DNA of 64,000 bases, taken from positions 208,386-272,385 of the forward strand of contig NZ_JASERL010000016.1 in NCBI RefSeq assembly GCF_030766935.1. Direction: 5' to 3'. The translations under genes and the position numbers were made by a program. A model generated the notes under the pieces. The model saw nothing but the letters and a program-made list of their open reading frames with translations. It was not told where the DNA came from and searched no databases. Origin of the DNA: Streptomyces sp. KL109B (GTDB taxonomy: Bacteria; Actinomycetota; Actinomycetes; Streptomycetales; Streptomycetaceae). Numbering within the stretch: position 1 is the first letter of the stretch; every line of letters begins with the position of its first letter. This document shows positions 1 to 8,015 of the stretch, piece after piece.

Positions 1-4
1 GGTC

Positions 5-880
5 GTGCTCTTCGGCCTGACCCTGTCCTTCTACCTCACGATCGTGGTGGCGGTGGTCACCACGTCGTGGCTGGTCGCGGTCGACTGGCAGGTCATGTTC
101 TTCCGGCCGTACCAGCAGTGGCCCGACATCCACGCCTTCCTCGACTACTGGGTGGTACTCGGCCAGCGCGGTCCGACGGCCGTGATGGTGACGGCGTGGC
201 TGGGCTGGCGCTCCTGGCGGCAGCACACGCTGCGCCCGCTGCTGATGTTCGGCACGGCGCTGCTGCTGCTGAACGTGACGGTGGGCGCCGCCAAGTACGG
301 CATGGGCCGCGCGGGCCCGCACTACGCGACGACCATCGGGTCGAGCGAGATGTGGCAGGGCGGCGACATATTCCCTTCGGGCCACACCGCGAACGCGGTG
401 GTGACCTGGGGCATCCTCGCCTACCTGGCCTCCACCCCGAGGGCTCGGCGCTGGCTGTCCGCGGTCTCCGCGGTGATCTCCCTGAGCGTCGGCCTGACCA
501 CGGTCTACCTCGGTACGCACTGGCTGAGCGACGTGCTGCTCGGCTGGGCCGCGGGCCTGCTGATCCTGCTCGCGCTGCCGTGGTTCGAGCCGCTGGTGGC
601 GCGCGCCGAGGCGTGGATCTTCGCCTGGCGGGACCGCTGGCGCGAGCGCCGCTCCGGCGCCCGGGTGCCACGGCCGGAGGCCGATCCCGTGCCGGTCCCC
701 GCGATGGCACCGGCCCACGCGCGCGAGTCCGTGGGCGCCACCAGATCGAGCCGCCAGCTGCTCCCCCAGGGCCCGCACACCCCGCGCGGGGAGCGCACCC
801 CGGTCACTCCGGCGGGCAGCCGCCGCCCGCCCACGGAGAGACTCACGCGCGGGACCCCGTCGACCAGGACGGCGTCCTAG
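5..880 (+). CDS. PAP2 family phosphatase, membrane protein (5' end probably outside window)
   Basis: Integral membrane phosphatase of the PAP2/phosphatidic acid phosphatase type 2 superfamily, which removes phosphate from lipid phosphates such as undecaprenyl pyrophosphate or phosphatidate. The three active-site blocks are visible: KYGMGRAGP near residue 97, PSGH at 124-127, and THWLSD at 171-176 with the catalytic His and Asp. About five hydrophobic helices precede a basic, Arg/Pro-rich cytoplasmic tail of about 90 residues. The frame is open to the window edge and the first in-frame GTG lies at base 5, so the true start may lie upstream. The substrate cannot be told from the sequence. Confidence 0.9.
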   Translation: MLFGLTLSFYLTIVVAVVTTSWLVAVDWQVMFFRPYQQWPDIHAFLDYWVVLGQRGPTAVMVTAWLGWRSWRQHTLRPLLMFGTALLLLNVTVGAAKYGMGRAGPHYATTIGSSEMWQGGDIFPSGHTANAVVTWGILAYLASTPRARRWLSAVSAVISLSVGLTTVYLGTHWLSDVLLGWAAGLLILLALPWFEPLVARAEAWIFAWRDRWRERRSGARVPRPEADPVPVPAMAPAHARESVGATRSSRQLLPQGPHTPRGERTPVTPAGSRRPPTERLTRGTPSTRTAS

Positions 881-927
881 CGCGGCCACCGACGGCGGGG
901 CACGGTACGCACAACCAGCCCCGCACC

Positions 928-969
928 GCGAAGGCCCCCGAACCCACCTGCGGGTTCGGGGGCCTTCGC
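928..969. terminator. Bidirectional rho-independent-like terminator hairpin
   Basis: An 18-bp perfect inverted repeat (928-945 with 952-969) has a six-base loop. It sits between the convergent PAP2 gene and the I78 inhibitor gene. There is no T-run, which is usual for Streptomyces terminators. Confidence 0.85.
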
Positions 970-995
970 ACGTCCCGGGCGCATCCGGGAGGGGC

Positions 996-1211
996 TCAGC
1001 CCTTCCAGCAGCGCGTCACTCTGCCCTCGGTGACCTCGAAGTTCAGCCGGCCGCCCAGGTACTCCATGGTGATGATCGCGCCCGGCGGCAGCTGCCTGAC
1101 GGTGGACCAGCCGCGGCCGCGGGCCTGCGACTCGGCGGCCTCGGCCTCCAGACCGAGGTATGCGTCCGTATTGTCCTGTGGTTCTGTCGGCGGGTCGGGA
1201 AAGGGTGCCAT
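996..1211 (-). CDS. I78 family peptidase inhibitor-like small protein
   Basis: A 71-residue soluble protein with the core of the proteinase inhibitor I78 family: a glycine-aromatic stretch ERGW-like (here GRGW), PPGAIITMEY and a C-terminal RLNFEV...RCWKG. Family members inhibit serine proteases and occur as small single-domain proteins in many Streptomyces. No signal peptide is visible, so it may act in the cytoplasm. The ATG at 1211 was preferred over a GTG three codons upstream because TACGGT, a good -10 box, ends seven bases before it. This predicts a leaderless transcript. No Shine-Dalgarno sequence is seen. Confidence 0.75.
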   Translation of the reverse strand: MAPFPDPPTEPQDNTDAYLGLEAEAAESQARGRGWSTVRQLPPGAIITMEYLGGRLNFEVTEGRVTRCWKG

Positions 1212-1549
1212 GCCGCCCACCGTAGGCCGCGCGTCACACTTTTGTCACAAGATCACGACAGTTGACTATTCGGAGTTCCTCACACGTTCGAGGGTTTTTC
1301 GCCTCTTACTCGCTTCTTACTTTCGCCGCTGTCCGGCGCCGCGTTGAATTCCGGGAGCCCGCCCGCAATTCCCCCGGAATTACGAATCCGGCGGCGTCGC
1401 GCGCGAGTTGAGGCCGCCCGGAAATTGCCTGTCCATGCCAGAAAGCGGGGCACGCCCTCTGTCGCCACGGGGGTGGACGCGAGCATCATGGCGTGAGTCC
1501 GCAGCAGGCCCGAGGCGCGCGCGAGCGAGCAGCAGCGAGGGGGCAAGCG
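1212..1549. promoter_or_regulatory. Divergent intergenic region between I78 inhibitor and ctaD
   Basis: 338 bases without a gene. The minus-strand end holds the TACGGT -10 box (about 1219-1224) of the inhibitor gene. The middle is comparatively AT-rich (1230-1330), unlike the coding DNA around it, and probably holds the ctaD promoter, but no confident -35/-10 pair stands out on the plus strand. A GAGGGGG Shine-Dalgarno sequence lies just before the ctaD ATG at 1550. Confidence 0.4.
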
Positions 1550-3241
1550 ATGGGTACGACCGGGGTACAGGCCGGGCCTGCGTCGGTGGGGCGGCCGCGC
1601 GAGCGACGTCCGGGCCGGATCGTCGTGGACTGGCTGACCACGACCGACCACAAGAAGATCGGCCACCTCTACCTGATCACGTCGTTCGGCTTCTTCCTCG
1701 TCGGCGGGGTGATGGCGCTGCTGATGCGGGCCGAACTCGCCCGCCCCGGACTGCAGGTGCTCTCCAACGAGGAGTACAACCAGCTGTTCACGATGCACGG
1801 CACGATCATGCTGCTGCTGTTCGCGACGCCGACCTTCGCGGGCTTCGCCAACGAGATCATGCCGCTGCAGATCGGCTCGCCCGACGTCGCGTTCCCGCGC
1901 CTGAACATGTTCTCGTACTGGCTGTTCCTCTTCGGCGGGCTCATCGTGCTCGGCTCGCTCGTGGTGCCGGGCGGGGCCGCCGACTTCGGCTGGTTCGCGT
2001 ACGCGCCGCTGAACAGCCTGACGCGCTCCCCCGGCATCGGCGCCGACCTGTGGATCATGGGGCTCGCGCTCGCCGGGTTCGGCACGATCCTCGGCTCGGT
2101 GAACTTCCTGACCACGATCATCGGGATGCGGGCGCCCGGCATGACGATGTTCCGGATGCCGATCTTCACGTGGAACACGCTGTTCACGTCGATCCTCGTG
2201 CTGCTCGCCTTCCCCGTCCTCGCGGCCGCGCTGCTGTGCCTGGAGGCGGACCGGCGGTTCGGATCCGTCGTCTTCGAGGCCCAGTTCGGGGGTGCGCTGC
2301 TGTGGCAGCACCTCTTCTGGTTCTTCGGGCATCCGGAGGTCTACATCATCGCGCTGCCCTTCTTCGGGATCGTCAGCGAGATCCTGCCGGTCTTCAGCCG
2401 CAAGCCGATCTGGGGCTACACGATGCTGGTGGGCGCGACGATGGCGATCACGGGCCTGTCGGTGGTCGTGTGGGCGCACCACATGTTCACCACGGGCGGG
2501 GTGCTGCTGCCGTTCTTCTCGTTCATGACGTTCCTGATCGCGGTGCCGACCGGGGTGAAGTTCTTCAACTGGGTCGGCACGATGCTGAAGGGCTCGCTGT
2601 CGTTCGAGACGCCGATGCTGTGGTCGATCGGCTTCCTGGTGACCTTCCTGTTCGGCGGCCTGACCGGGGTGATCCTCGCCGCGCCGCCGATGGACTTCCA
2701 CGTCTCGGACTCGTACTTCGTCGTGGCGCACTTCCACTACGTGGTGTTCGGCACGGTCGCCTTCGCCACCTTCGCCGGCTTCTACTTCTGGTGGCCGAAG
2801 CTGACGGGCAAGATGCTCGACGAGCGGCTCGGGAAGATCCACTTCTGGACGCTGTTCGTCGGCTTCCACACGACGTTCCTGGTCCAGCACTGGCTGGGCG
2901 CGGAGGGCATGCCGCGCCGGTACGCGGACTATCTCGCGGCGGACGGCTTCACGGCGCTCAACACGATCTCGTCGATGGGCGCGTTCCTGCTGGGCCTGTC
3001 CACGCTGCCGTTCCTCTACAACGTCTGGAAGACGGCGAAGTACGGGGTGAAGGTCGAGGTCGACGACCCGTGGGGGTACGGGCGTTCGCTTGAGTGGGCG
3101 ACGGCCTGCCCGCCGCCCCGCCACAACTTCGTCACGCTGCCGCGGATCCGCTCCGAGTCCCCGGCGTTCGACCTGCACCACCCGGAGTTCGCGGCGTTCG
3201 AGGACCGGCCGCTGGAGTCCGGCAAACAGCAGCAGAGCTAG
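1550..3241 (+). CDS. ctaD: Cytochrome c oxidase subunit I (aa3 type), orphan copy
   Basis: Catalytic subunit of the heme-copper terminal oxidase, 563 residues with 12 expected membrane helices. It reduces oxygen at a heme a3-CuB centre and pumps protons. Ligands are present: His83 and the pair His394/His396 for the hemes, His261 in HPEVY with the cross-linked Tyr, and His310-His311 for CuB. The ATG at 1550 follows GAGGGGG; an ORF extension to 1493 has no such site. Subunits II, III and the bc1 genes are absent from both sides, so this looks like a stand-alone second copy rather than the main qcr-cta locus. It is followed by convergent genes with only 17 bases between. Confidence 0.95.
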   Translation: MGTTGVQAGPASVGRPRERRPGRIVVDWLTTTDHKKIGHLYLITSFGFFLVGGVMALLMRAELARPGLQVLSNEEYNQLFTMHGTIMLLLFATPTFAGFANEIMPLQIGSPDVAFPRLNMFSYWLFLFGGLIVLGSLVVPGGAADFGWFAYAPLNSLTRSPGIGADLWIMGLALAGFGTILGSVNFLTTIIGMRAPGMTMFRMPIFTWNTLFTSILVLLAFPVLAAALLCLEADRRFGSVVFEAQFGGALLWQHLFWFFGHPEVYIIALPFFGIVSEILPVFSRKPIWGYTMLVGATMAITGLSVVVWAHHMFTTGGVLLPFFSFMTFLIAVPTGVKFFNWVGTMLKGSLSFETPMLWSIGFLVTFLFGGLTGVILAAPPMDFHVSDSYFVVAHFHYVVFGTVAFATFAGFYFWWPKLTGKMLDERLGKIHFWTLFVGFHTTFLVQHWLGAEGMPRRYADYLAADGFTALNTISSMGAFLLGLSTLPFLYNVWKTAKYGVKVEVDDPWGYGRSLEWATACPPPRHNFVTLPRIRSESPAFDLHHPEFAAFEDRPLESGKQQQS

Positions 3242-3258
3242 CGGGCCGGAGAACGGCC

Positions 3259-4134
3259 CTAGCCCGAAGTCACCTGGATCGAGAGGTCGTTGGAGCCCGT
3301 GTAGTACGGCCCCGCCACCAGCTCCCCGCGGCCCTCGACGGTCAGTCGCGCCACCGGGTACGTGAAGATGGGCTTCTTGTCGGCGACGTCGTCGAGCAGC
3401 CGGGCGAGCCGCACCCGCGGCCCGTCGTCCCCCGCCGGCCACAGCCACAGGTCCCAACGCCCCTCGCGCAGCTCGTCGTAGCCGATGCGGAGCGTGAACC
3501 GGGGTCCGTCCCAGTTCAGTTCGGCACGCAGAGCCGGGCCGTGCGGTGCGCGGGAACGTATCTCCGCGTAGGCCTTCGCCGTGCGCTCGGCGCCGTAGAT
3601 CCGCCCGTGCACGGTCAACTCGCCGTCGGACACCAGCAGTTCACCGGCCTCCGCGTGCGGCGCCCGCAGCCAGCTGCGCACGGAGAGGTTGCCGTGCTTG
3701 GTGGCGTACGGGATGCGTACGGCGACGTAGCCGCGCGAGCCGCTGGGCGCCCGGTCCACCAGCGAGCGCAGGTCGTTGACGCCCGGCGCGAGGCGCACCG
3801 GTTCGTCGCCCGCGACCTGCGCGTACGCGTCCCAGCGGCCCTCGGTCAGGGAGACGCTTATCGGCAGCGAGGCCCGCAGCCGCCCGTCGCCCGTCGGCGT
3901 GAGCGGCAGCCGCACCGTCTGTCCCGAGGTCCGGTCGACGAGCACCAGGTGGGCGGGGTCCGGCGAGCCGTGGTCGGTGACGTCGAAGGTCAGCCCGCCG
4001 GCGGAATCGGCGATGCAGTCGGCTCGGGGCGGCATGCGGACGCTCCTGTGGCTGTCGTCGGGGGCGTGCCTGTGGTTGGTGTCGGGGGCGGGGCGGTTGT
4101 GCCGCGGCGGGGGCGGGGCCGTGGGGGCGGTCAT
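3259..4134 (-). CDS. Unknown protein with two tandem beta-rich repeats, coupled to glycosyltransferase
   Basis: A 291-residue soluble protein without a recognised family. After a Pro/His-rich N-terminus (about 40 residues) it contains two similar halves. Each has a EGRWD block (EGRWDAYAQVAGDEPVRL and EGRWDLWLWPAGDDGPRVRL) followed by a linker with LRSLVDRA or LDDVADKK, then a hydrophobic strand and GNLSV or GELVA. The pattern suggests two beta-sandwich modules. Its ATG overlaps the stop of the upstream glycosyltransferase (ATGA), so the two are co-translated. A role in modifying or recognising a polysaccharide is an inference from this neighbour only. Confidence 0.7.
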   Translation of the reverse strand: MTAPTAPPPPRHNRPAPDTNHRHAPDDSHRSVRMPPRADCIADSAGGLTFDVTDHGSPDPAHLVLVDRTSGQTVRLPLTPTGDGRLRASLPISVSLTEGRWDAYAQVAGDEPVRLAPGVNDLRSLVDRAPSGSRGYVAVRIPYATKHGNLSVRSWLRAPHAEAGELLVSDGELTVHGRIYGAERTAKAYAEIRSRAPHGPALRAELNWDGPRFTLRIGYDELREGRWDLWLWPAGDDGPRVRLARLLDDVADKKPIFTYPVARLTVEGRGELVAGPYYTGSNDLSIQVTSG

Positions 4135-5378
4135 GCGGGGCGTCCCTTCTGCTGCGGCCGGAAGGCGTCGCGCACCGCGAAGGCGCCGCCGAGCAGCGAG
4201 CCGCGGGCCCGGTGCAGCAGCCCCACGGAGCCGCCGCGCGCGGTGAGCGAGCCGAACATCGACTCGTAGCGCTCGGCGATCCGCGCCGGGTCGAAGCGCT
4301 CGGAGCGGCTGAGGGCGTGGGCGCTCATCTCCTGGCGCAGGCCGTCGTCGTTGATGAGTTCGAGCAGGCCACCGGAGATGGCGTCGACGCTGCCGACCTC
4401 GACGAGGCGGCCGTCGACCCCATTGGCGATGATCTCGCCGGGGCCGTGCGGGCAGTCGGTGGAGACCACGGGCAGACCACAGCGCATCGCCTCGACGATC
4501 GTCATCCCGAAGGACTCGTACGTCGAGGTCACCGCGGCGAGGGAACCTTTCGCCCACTCCGGTTCTATGGGGTGGGCGGGCCCCATCAGATACACGTGGT
4601 TGTAGAGGCCGAGCTCGTCGATGAGGGTGCGCAGCTTGTCCTTCTGCTTGCCGCCGCCGTAGATGCGAAGGCGCCAGTCGGGCCGCTCGGCGCGCACCTT
4701 GTCGAAGGCGCGGACCAGCAGGTCGTAGCGCTTCACGGGGGCGAGCCTGCCGGCCGCGACGACCCATTTGCCGCTGCCGTCGGCGGGCGCGACACCGGGC
4801 CGGGGCACCGGGTTGGGCATCGCCTCGATGCGCACGCCGGGCAGCCGGAGCTGCTCCCGGTAGGCGTACGCGTCGGCCTCCGTGGTCGTGGTCAGCGCGT
4901 CGAGGCGGGGGTAGACGGCGCGAAGTTCGCGGCGGAGCGCGGTGGAGTGCGTGTCGAGCGTGAGGTGTTCCTGGCCGACGCGCCGCACCCCGCGCCTGGT
5001 GTCCCGGGCGAGGTGCACATTGAGCCCGGGGCGGGTGCCGACGACGACGTCGGCGTCCAGCGAGCCGAGGTGTTCGGCGATCCGCCGGTCGGTGAGCGCG
5101 CTGTACTGCTCGTAGCGCCCCTCGCTGCGCGGGAAGACCGTGGCGGGCGCCTTGAACTCGGGGTCGTCGCCCTCGTACCCGGCGGTGCCCTTGCGCAGGT
5201 CGACCAGGTGGCGCACGCGTACGCGCGGGTCCGGGGCGAACACCGGCTCGTCGCGGTGCCGGAAGACGGACACGACCTCGACATCGTGCTGATCGGCAAG
5301 CGCGCTGGCGAGGTTGTACGTCGTGCGGATCGTCCCTCCGATCCCATATGCATTGTGAATCAGGAAAGAAATCTGCAT
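4131..5378 (-). CDS. Glycosyltransferase family 4
   Basis: A 415-residue GT-B fold retaining glycosyltransferase, probably transferring a sugar from a nucleotide-sugar donor to a cell-surface glycan or lipid. It begins MQISFLIHNAYGIGGTIRT, the usual glycine loop of the acceptor domain. The donor domain has VAAGRLAPVKRYDLLV, and the E-x7-E signature lies in ESFGMTIVEAM, followed by GLPVVSTDCPHGPGEII. The ATG at 5378 follows GAGGA; a longer reading frame upstream lacks this site. The gene is the first of a two-gene operon with the tandem-repeat unknown. The exact sugar and acceptor cannot be read from sequence. Confidence 0.88.
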   Translation of the reverse strand: MQISFLIHNAYGIGGTIRTTYNLASALADQHDVEVVSVFRHRDEPVFAPDPRVRVRHLVDLRKGTAGYEGDDPEFKAPATVFPRSEGRYEQYSALTDRRIAEHLGSLDADVVVGTRPGLNVHLARDTRRGVRRVGQEHLTLDTHSTALRRELRAVYPRLDALTTTTEADAYAYREQLRLPGVRIEAMPNPVPRPGVAPADGSGKWVVAAGRLAPVKRYDLLVRAFDKVRAERPDWRLRIYGGGKQKDKLRTLIDELGLYNHVYLMGPAHPIEPEWAKGSLAAVTSTYESFGMTIVEAMRCGLPVVSTDCPHGPGEIIANGVDGRLVEVGSVDAISGGLLELINDDGLRQEMSAHALSRSERFDPARIAERYESMFGSLTARGGSVGLLHRARGSLLGGAFAVRDAFRPQQKGRPA

Positions 5379-5544
5379 GCGTCCTCGTATCCGTCTGAAC
5401 AGTCCGTCTTCTCCGCCTACCGGATGGTTAGACGGAGATGACCGCACGAGGGTTGTTCCTCATCATCATCTTGTTCCTGAACAGTTGCCCGATTGATAGG
5501 GGAATTCAGGAACCGGTGGGCCGTTTTCCTCGTCGGGGCCGACA

Positions 5545-6834
5545 TCACGGCTGGTAGGGCAGCTGCGGAACGTCGAAGCAGGTGTCCTTCATGCCACCGT
5601 TCTGGGTGACCCAGCCTTTCGCGTCGGTCCATCTCGCGACCGAAAGACACGTTTTCCGTGTTCTCGGGGGCTCGGCGCGCCTCTCGTAGGTCACGGGCAG
5701 CAGCAAGCCATCGGCCGAGTACCGTACGCCACGCTCCATGAAACGGTCGACGCACGCGCGCGTGACCGCCCGGCAGGAGCGGGCGGCGTCGGTGAACCAC
5801 TTCGCGGCGGCCCAGCCCTCCAATTGCCACTGCGAGTGCGTCTTCAGTTCCTTGGTCGCCGCGCGGAAGGCGCGTACGGCGGGGTGCCCGGTGTCCTCGT
5901 AGTTGCGGCTGGCGCCGGTGGCCCACAGGGAGGCGCGGCAGTGCGGGGCATCCTTGTAGGCGGAGCGGACGGACGAGGTCCAGTTCTGTACGTTCGTGAC
6001 CTTCGCGGTGACGCGGACGCCGGCCTCGTCCATGGCCCGGCACAGCCGCGCGTTGCCGTGCTCGTCGATGGCGTCGAAGACGAGATCGGCCCGCTGGTCC
6101 TTCAGGTCGGCGGCCGCGGCCTTGAAGTTGGGCAGCGCGAAGTCGAGCTGCTCGGTGATCACCCGGTAGCCCTCGGCCTTCAGTCCGCGCGTCACCAGGC
6201 GGGCGTACGCGGCCGACGCCGCCTGGTTGTAGGAGACGACGGCGGCGGTGCGGGCGCCGTGCTCGCGCTTGAAGTAGCGGTACACCTCGGTGCCGCCGTA
6301 CAGCTTCCCGTCCCAGCCCGGCTTCCCCTCGCGGGGCGCGAGGCTGCCGTAGATCCCGTACAGGTGCGGGTACGTGTCGTACGCGGCGCCGATCGGCTGG
6401 CCGCCGATGTCGGGCACGCGCGCGCGGGAGACGCGCGGCGCGCCCGCGTAGTCGAGCGAGGTGGTGGCGACGAGGGCGACGACCTTCTGCTCGTCGACGA
6501 GCTTGTGGACGCACGTGTTGTTGCCGACGCCACTGCCCCCGTCGTCGCACACATGCACCTCCACTCTCCGCCCCTGGATGCCGCCTTTGGCGTTCAGGTT
6601 CCGGAAGTACGCCTGTGCGCCGTCTCGGGTGTCGGTGAAGGTGGCGCCGCCGACGGGGCTGGTGGCGCTGGTGATGATGCCGACGTGGAGGGGGGCGGTG
6701 GAGCGCGGCGAGGGGGTGGCACGGTCCTCGAAGTCGCTCTCCGGCAGCCGCGAGCCGCAGGCCGCGACGGCCACCAGGGCGAGCCCCGCGACCAGCCCCG
6801 CCAGCGCGTCAGCAGCCCGCCGCGGGTGACGCAT
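5545..6834 (-). CDS. ABC transporter substrate-binding lipoprotein (branched-chain amino acid/amide type)
   Basis: A 429-residue lipoprotein of the periplasmic-binding-protein type 1 fold (Leu/Ile/Val-binding family). A signal peptide ends at the lipobox VAAC near residue 26. The mature part opens with GIITSATSPVGGATFTDT and GAQAYFRNLNAKGGIQGRR, the typical ligand-site start of this family. Many cysteines in the C-terminal third suggest disulfides. Its start overlaps the end of the upstream lipoprotein gene by 26 bases. It is divergent from the liv-like permease/ATPase genes at 7.5-11.5 kb and most probably feeds that transporter; the ligand is unknown. Confidence 0.85.
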   Translation of the reverse strand: MRHPRRAADALAGLVAGLALVAVAACGSRLPESDFEDRATPSPRSTAPLHVGIITSATSPVGGATFTDTRDGAQAYFRNLNAKGGIQGRRVEVHVCDDGGSGVGNNTCVHKLVDEQKVVALVATTSLDYAGAPRVSRARVPDIGGQPIGAAYDTYPHLYGIYGSLAPREGKPGWDGKLYGGTEVYRYFKREHGARTAAVVSYNQAASAAYARLVTRGLKAEGYRVITEQLDFALPNFKAAAADLKDQRADLVFDAIDEHGNARLCRAMDEAGVRVTAKVTNVQNWTSSVRSAYKDAPHCRASLWATGASRNYEDTGHPAVRAFRAATKELKTHSQWQLEGWAAAKWFTDAARSCRAVTRACVDRFMERGVRYSADGLLLPVTYERRAEPPRTRKTCLSVARWTDAKGWVTQNGGMKDTCFDVPQLPYQP

Positions 6835-7363
6835 TGCCGCTCAGCTGCACCAGCGCACACAGCGTCTTGACGGACACCTTCCAGGTGCCGCCCTGCTCGA
6901 CCGAGGTCCCCTTGGCGTCGGGCAGCACCGTCGCGCCCTTGAGGGCGAGGCCGTACGTCACGGCGGCCTCGGTCTCCGAGGTGAACGCGACCCTGGTGAC
7001 GGTGGCCTCCACCTGCCCGCCGCGCTTGTCGCCGCTGAAGCTCTTCAGGACGGGCCGCATCTTCGCCCCGTCCTCCAGGACGGCCTCCTTGTCCTTCATC
7101 GACACCTTCGGGTCGAAGAACTTCTTCCAGTTGGCCTTGATCTCCTTCTCGGCGGCCTTCCGGTCGGCGGGCGCGCCGCCGCTCGGCCGCGCCGACGAGG
7201 GCTCGTCGCTCGACGGCTCCTTGCTGGTGGGGGGCCGCGAGGTCGGCGTCGGCGGGGCGCTGTCGTCGCCGCCGCTGTCGTCGCCGCAGGCCGCCAGGGC
7301 GGGGCCGAGGACCAGGGCCGTAGTGAGGGCGAGCGCCGCGCCGCGCCCGCGGGCCGCGCGCAT
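6809..7363 (-). CDS. Small lipoprotein of unknown function, next to Liv-type transporter
   Basis: A 184-residue exported lipoprotein: MRAARGRGAALALTTALV then lipobox LAAC, followed by an acidic and Ser/Pro-rich linker (DDSGGDDSAPPTPTSRPP) and a compact domain of about 110 residues rich in Lys and Val. The latter resembles the low-molecular-weight lipoproteins of actinobacteria that have an NTF2-like or cystatin-like fold, but this is a guess. The ATG at 7363 has GGGAG seven bases upstream; an in-frame ATG at 7381 is the alternative. The last 26 bases overlap the binding-protein gene, implying coupled expression. Confidence 0.7.
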   Translation of the reverse strand: MRAARGRGAALALTTALVLGPALAACGDDSGGDDSAPPTPTSRPPTSKEPSSDEPSSARPSGGAPADRKAAEKEIKANWKKFFDPKVSMKDKEAVLEDGAKMRPVLKSFSGDKRGGQVEATVTRVAFTSETEAAVTYGLALKGATVLPDAKGTSVEQGGTWKVSVKTLCALVQLSGNASPAAGC

Positions 7364-7531
7364 CGTGCTCCCGAGAACCATCAGGCTCACCGCCGGGTGT
7401 CGTCGCCCCGGGACGAGGTCGGCCGCATTGGTCAACTCCCCCCGGAGCTTTCCGAGTTGCTCTCCAGAAGGCATAGTGCAAGCGATCGGCGGACAAGACC
7501 AGACACGCGCGCACACCAGTGGGGGCCGACG

Positions 7532-8005
7532 ATGCCGACTGCCCGACTACGCACGGCGCACCCCGCTCTGTGGGCGGGGCTCGGCGCGCTCGCGGCGGGC
7601 GCGGCGCTCTGCGTGGTCGGCTGGTACGGGATGTCGGGCGAACGCTTCGCCGAGCGCCAACTCCCCTATCTGGCCTCTTGTACGGTGCCGGGGGCGGCCC
7701 TGATCATCGCGGGCACGGTCCTCCTCACGTACGGCAGGAACACGCTCGCCGCGTCGCGCGTGGAACGCCTCTACGAACTCCTGGTGACACTCGACGACCC
7801 CGCGGAGAACCGGCCCACGACCACCCCCGCACCCCCACTCGCCACCAGCGGCCAGCTCCTCACGATCCCCGGCGGCACCCTGTGGCACCGCGCCGACTGC
7901 CCACTCGTCGAGGGCAAACCGCAGGCGGTACCCGCACCCCCGGACACCCTCACGGACCCCGACCTCGCCCCCTGCCCCATCTGCGCGCCGACAAGCGGCA
8001 GTTGA
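7532..8005 (+). CDS. Two-helix membrane protein with Ada-like zinc-knuckle tail
   Basis: A 157-residue protein with two hydrophobic helices (about residues 12-32 and 50-70), a short coiled segment and a C-terminal module GGTLWHRADCPLVEGK...APCPICAP. The spacing His-x3-Cys-Pro ... Cys-x2-Cys matches the small metal-binding knuckle found in Ada-type zinc domains. The start ATG has GGGGG five bases upstream. The gene lies ten bases before the LivHMG fusion and is read in the same direction, so it belongs to the transporter operon. It may assist assembly or sensing, but there is no direct evidence. Confidence 0.65.
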   Translation: MPTARLRTAHPALWAGLGALAAGAALCVVGWYGMSGERFAERQLPYLASCTVPGAALIIAGTVLLTYGRNTLAASRVERLYELLVTLDDPAENRPTTTPAPPLATSGQLLTIPGGTLWHRADCPLVEGKPQAVPAPPDTLTDPDLAPCPICAPTSGS

Positions 8006-8015
8006 GACCGGCACC

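Noticed and set aside
1280..3457. A 725-codon open frame opposite ctaD on the minus strand
   Set aside because: It is only Arg/Gly/Pro/His-rich shadow coding caused by GC-rich third positions of ctaD. There is no domain and no ribosome site.
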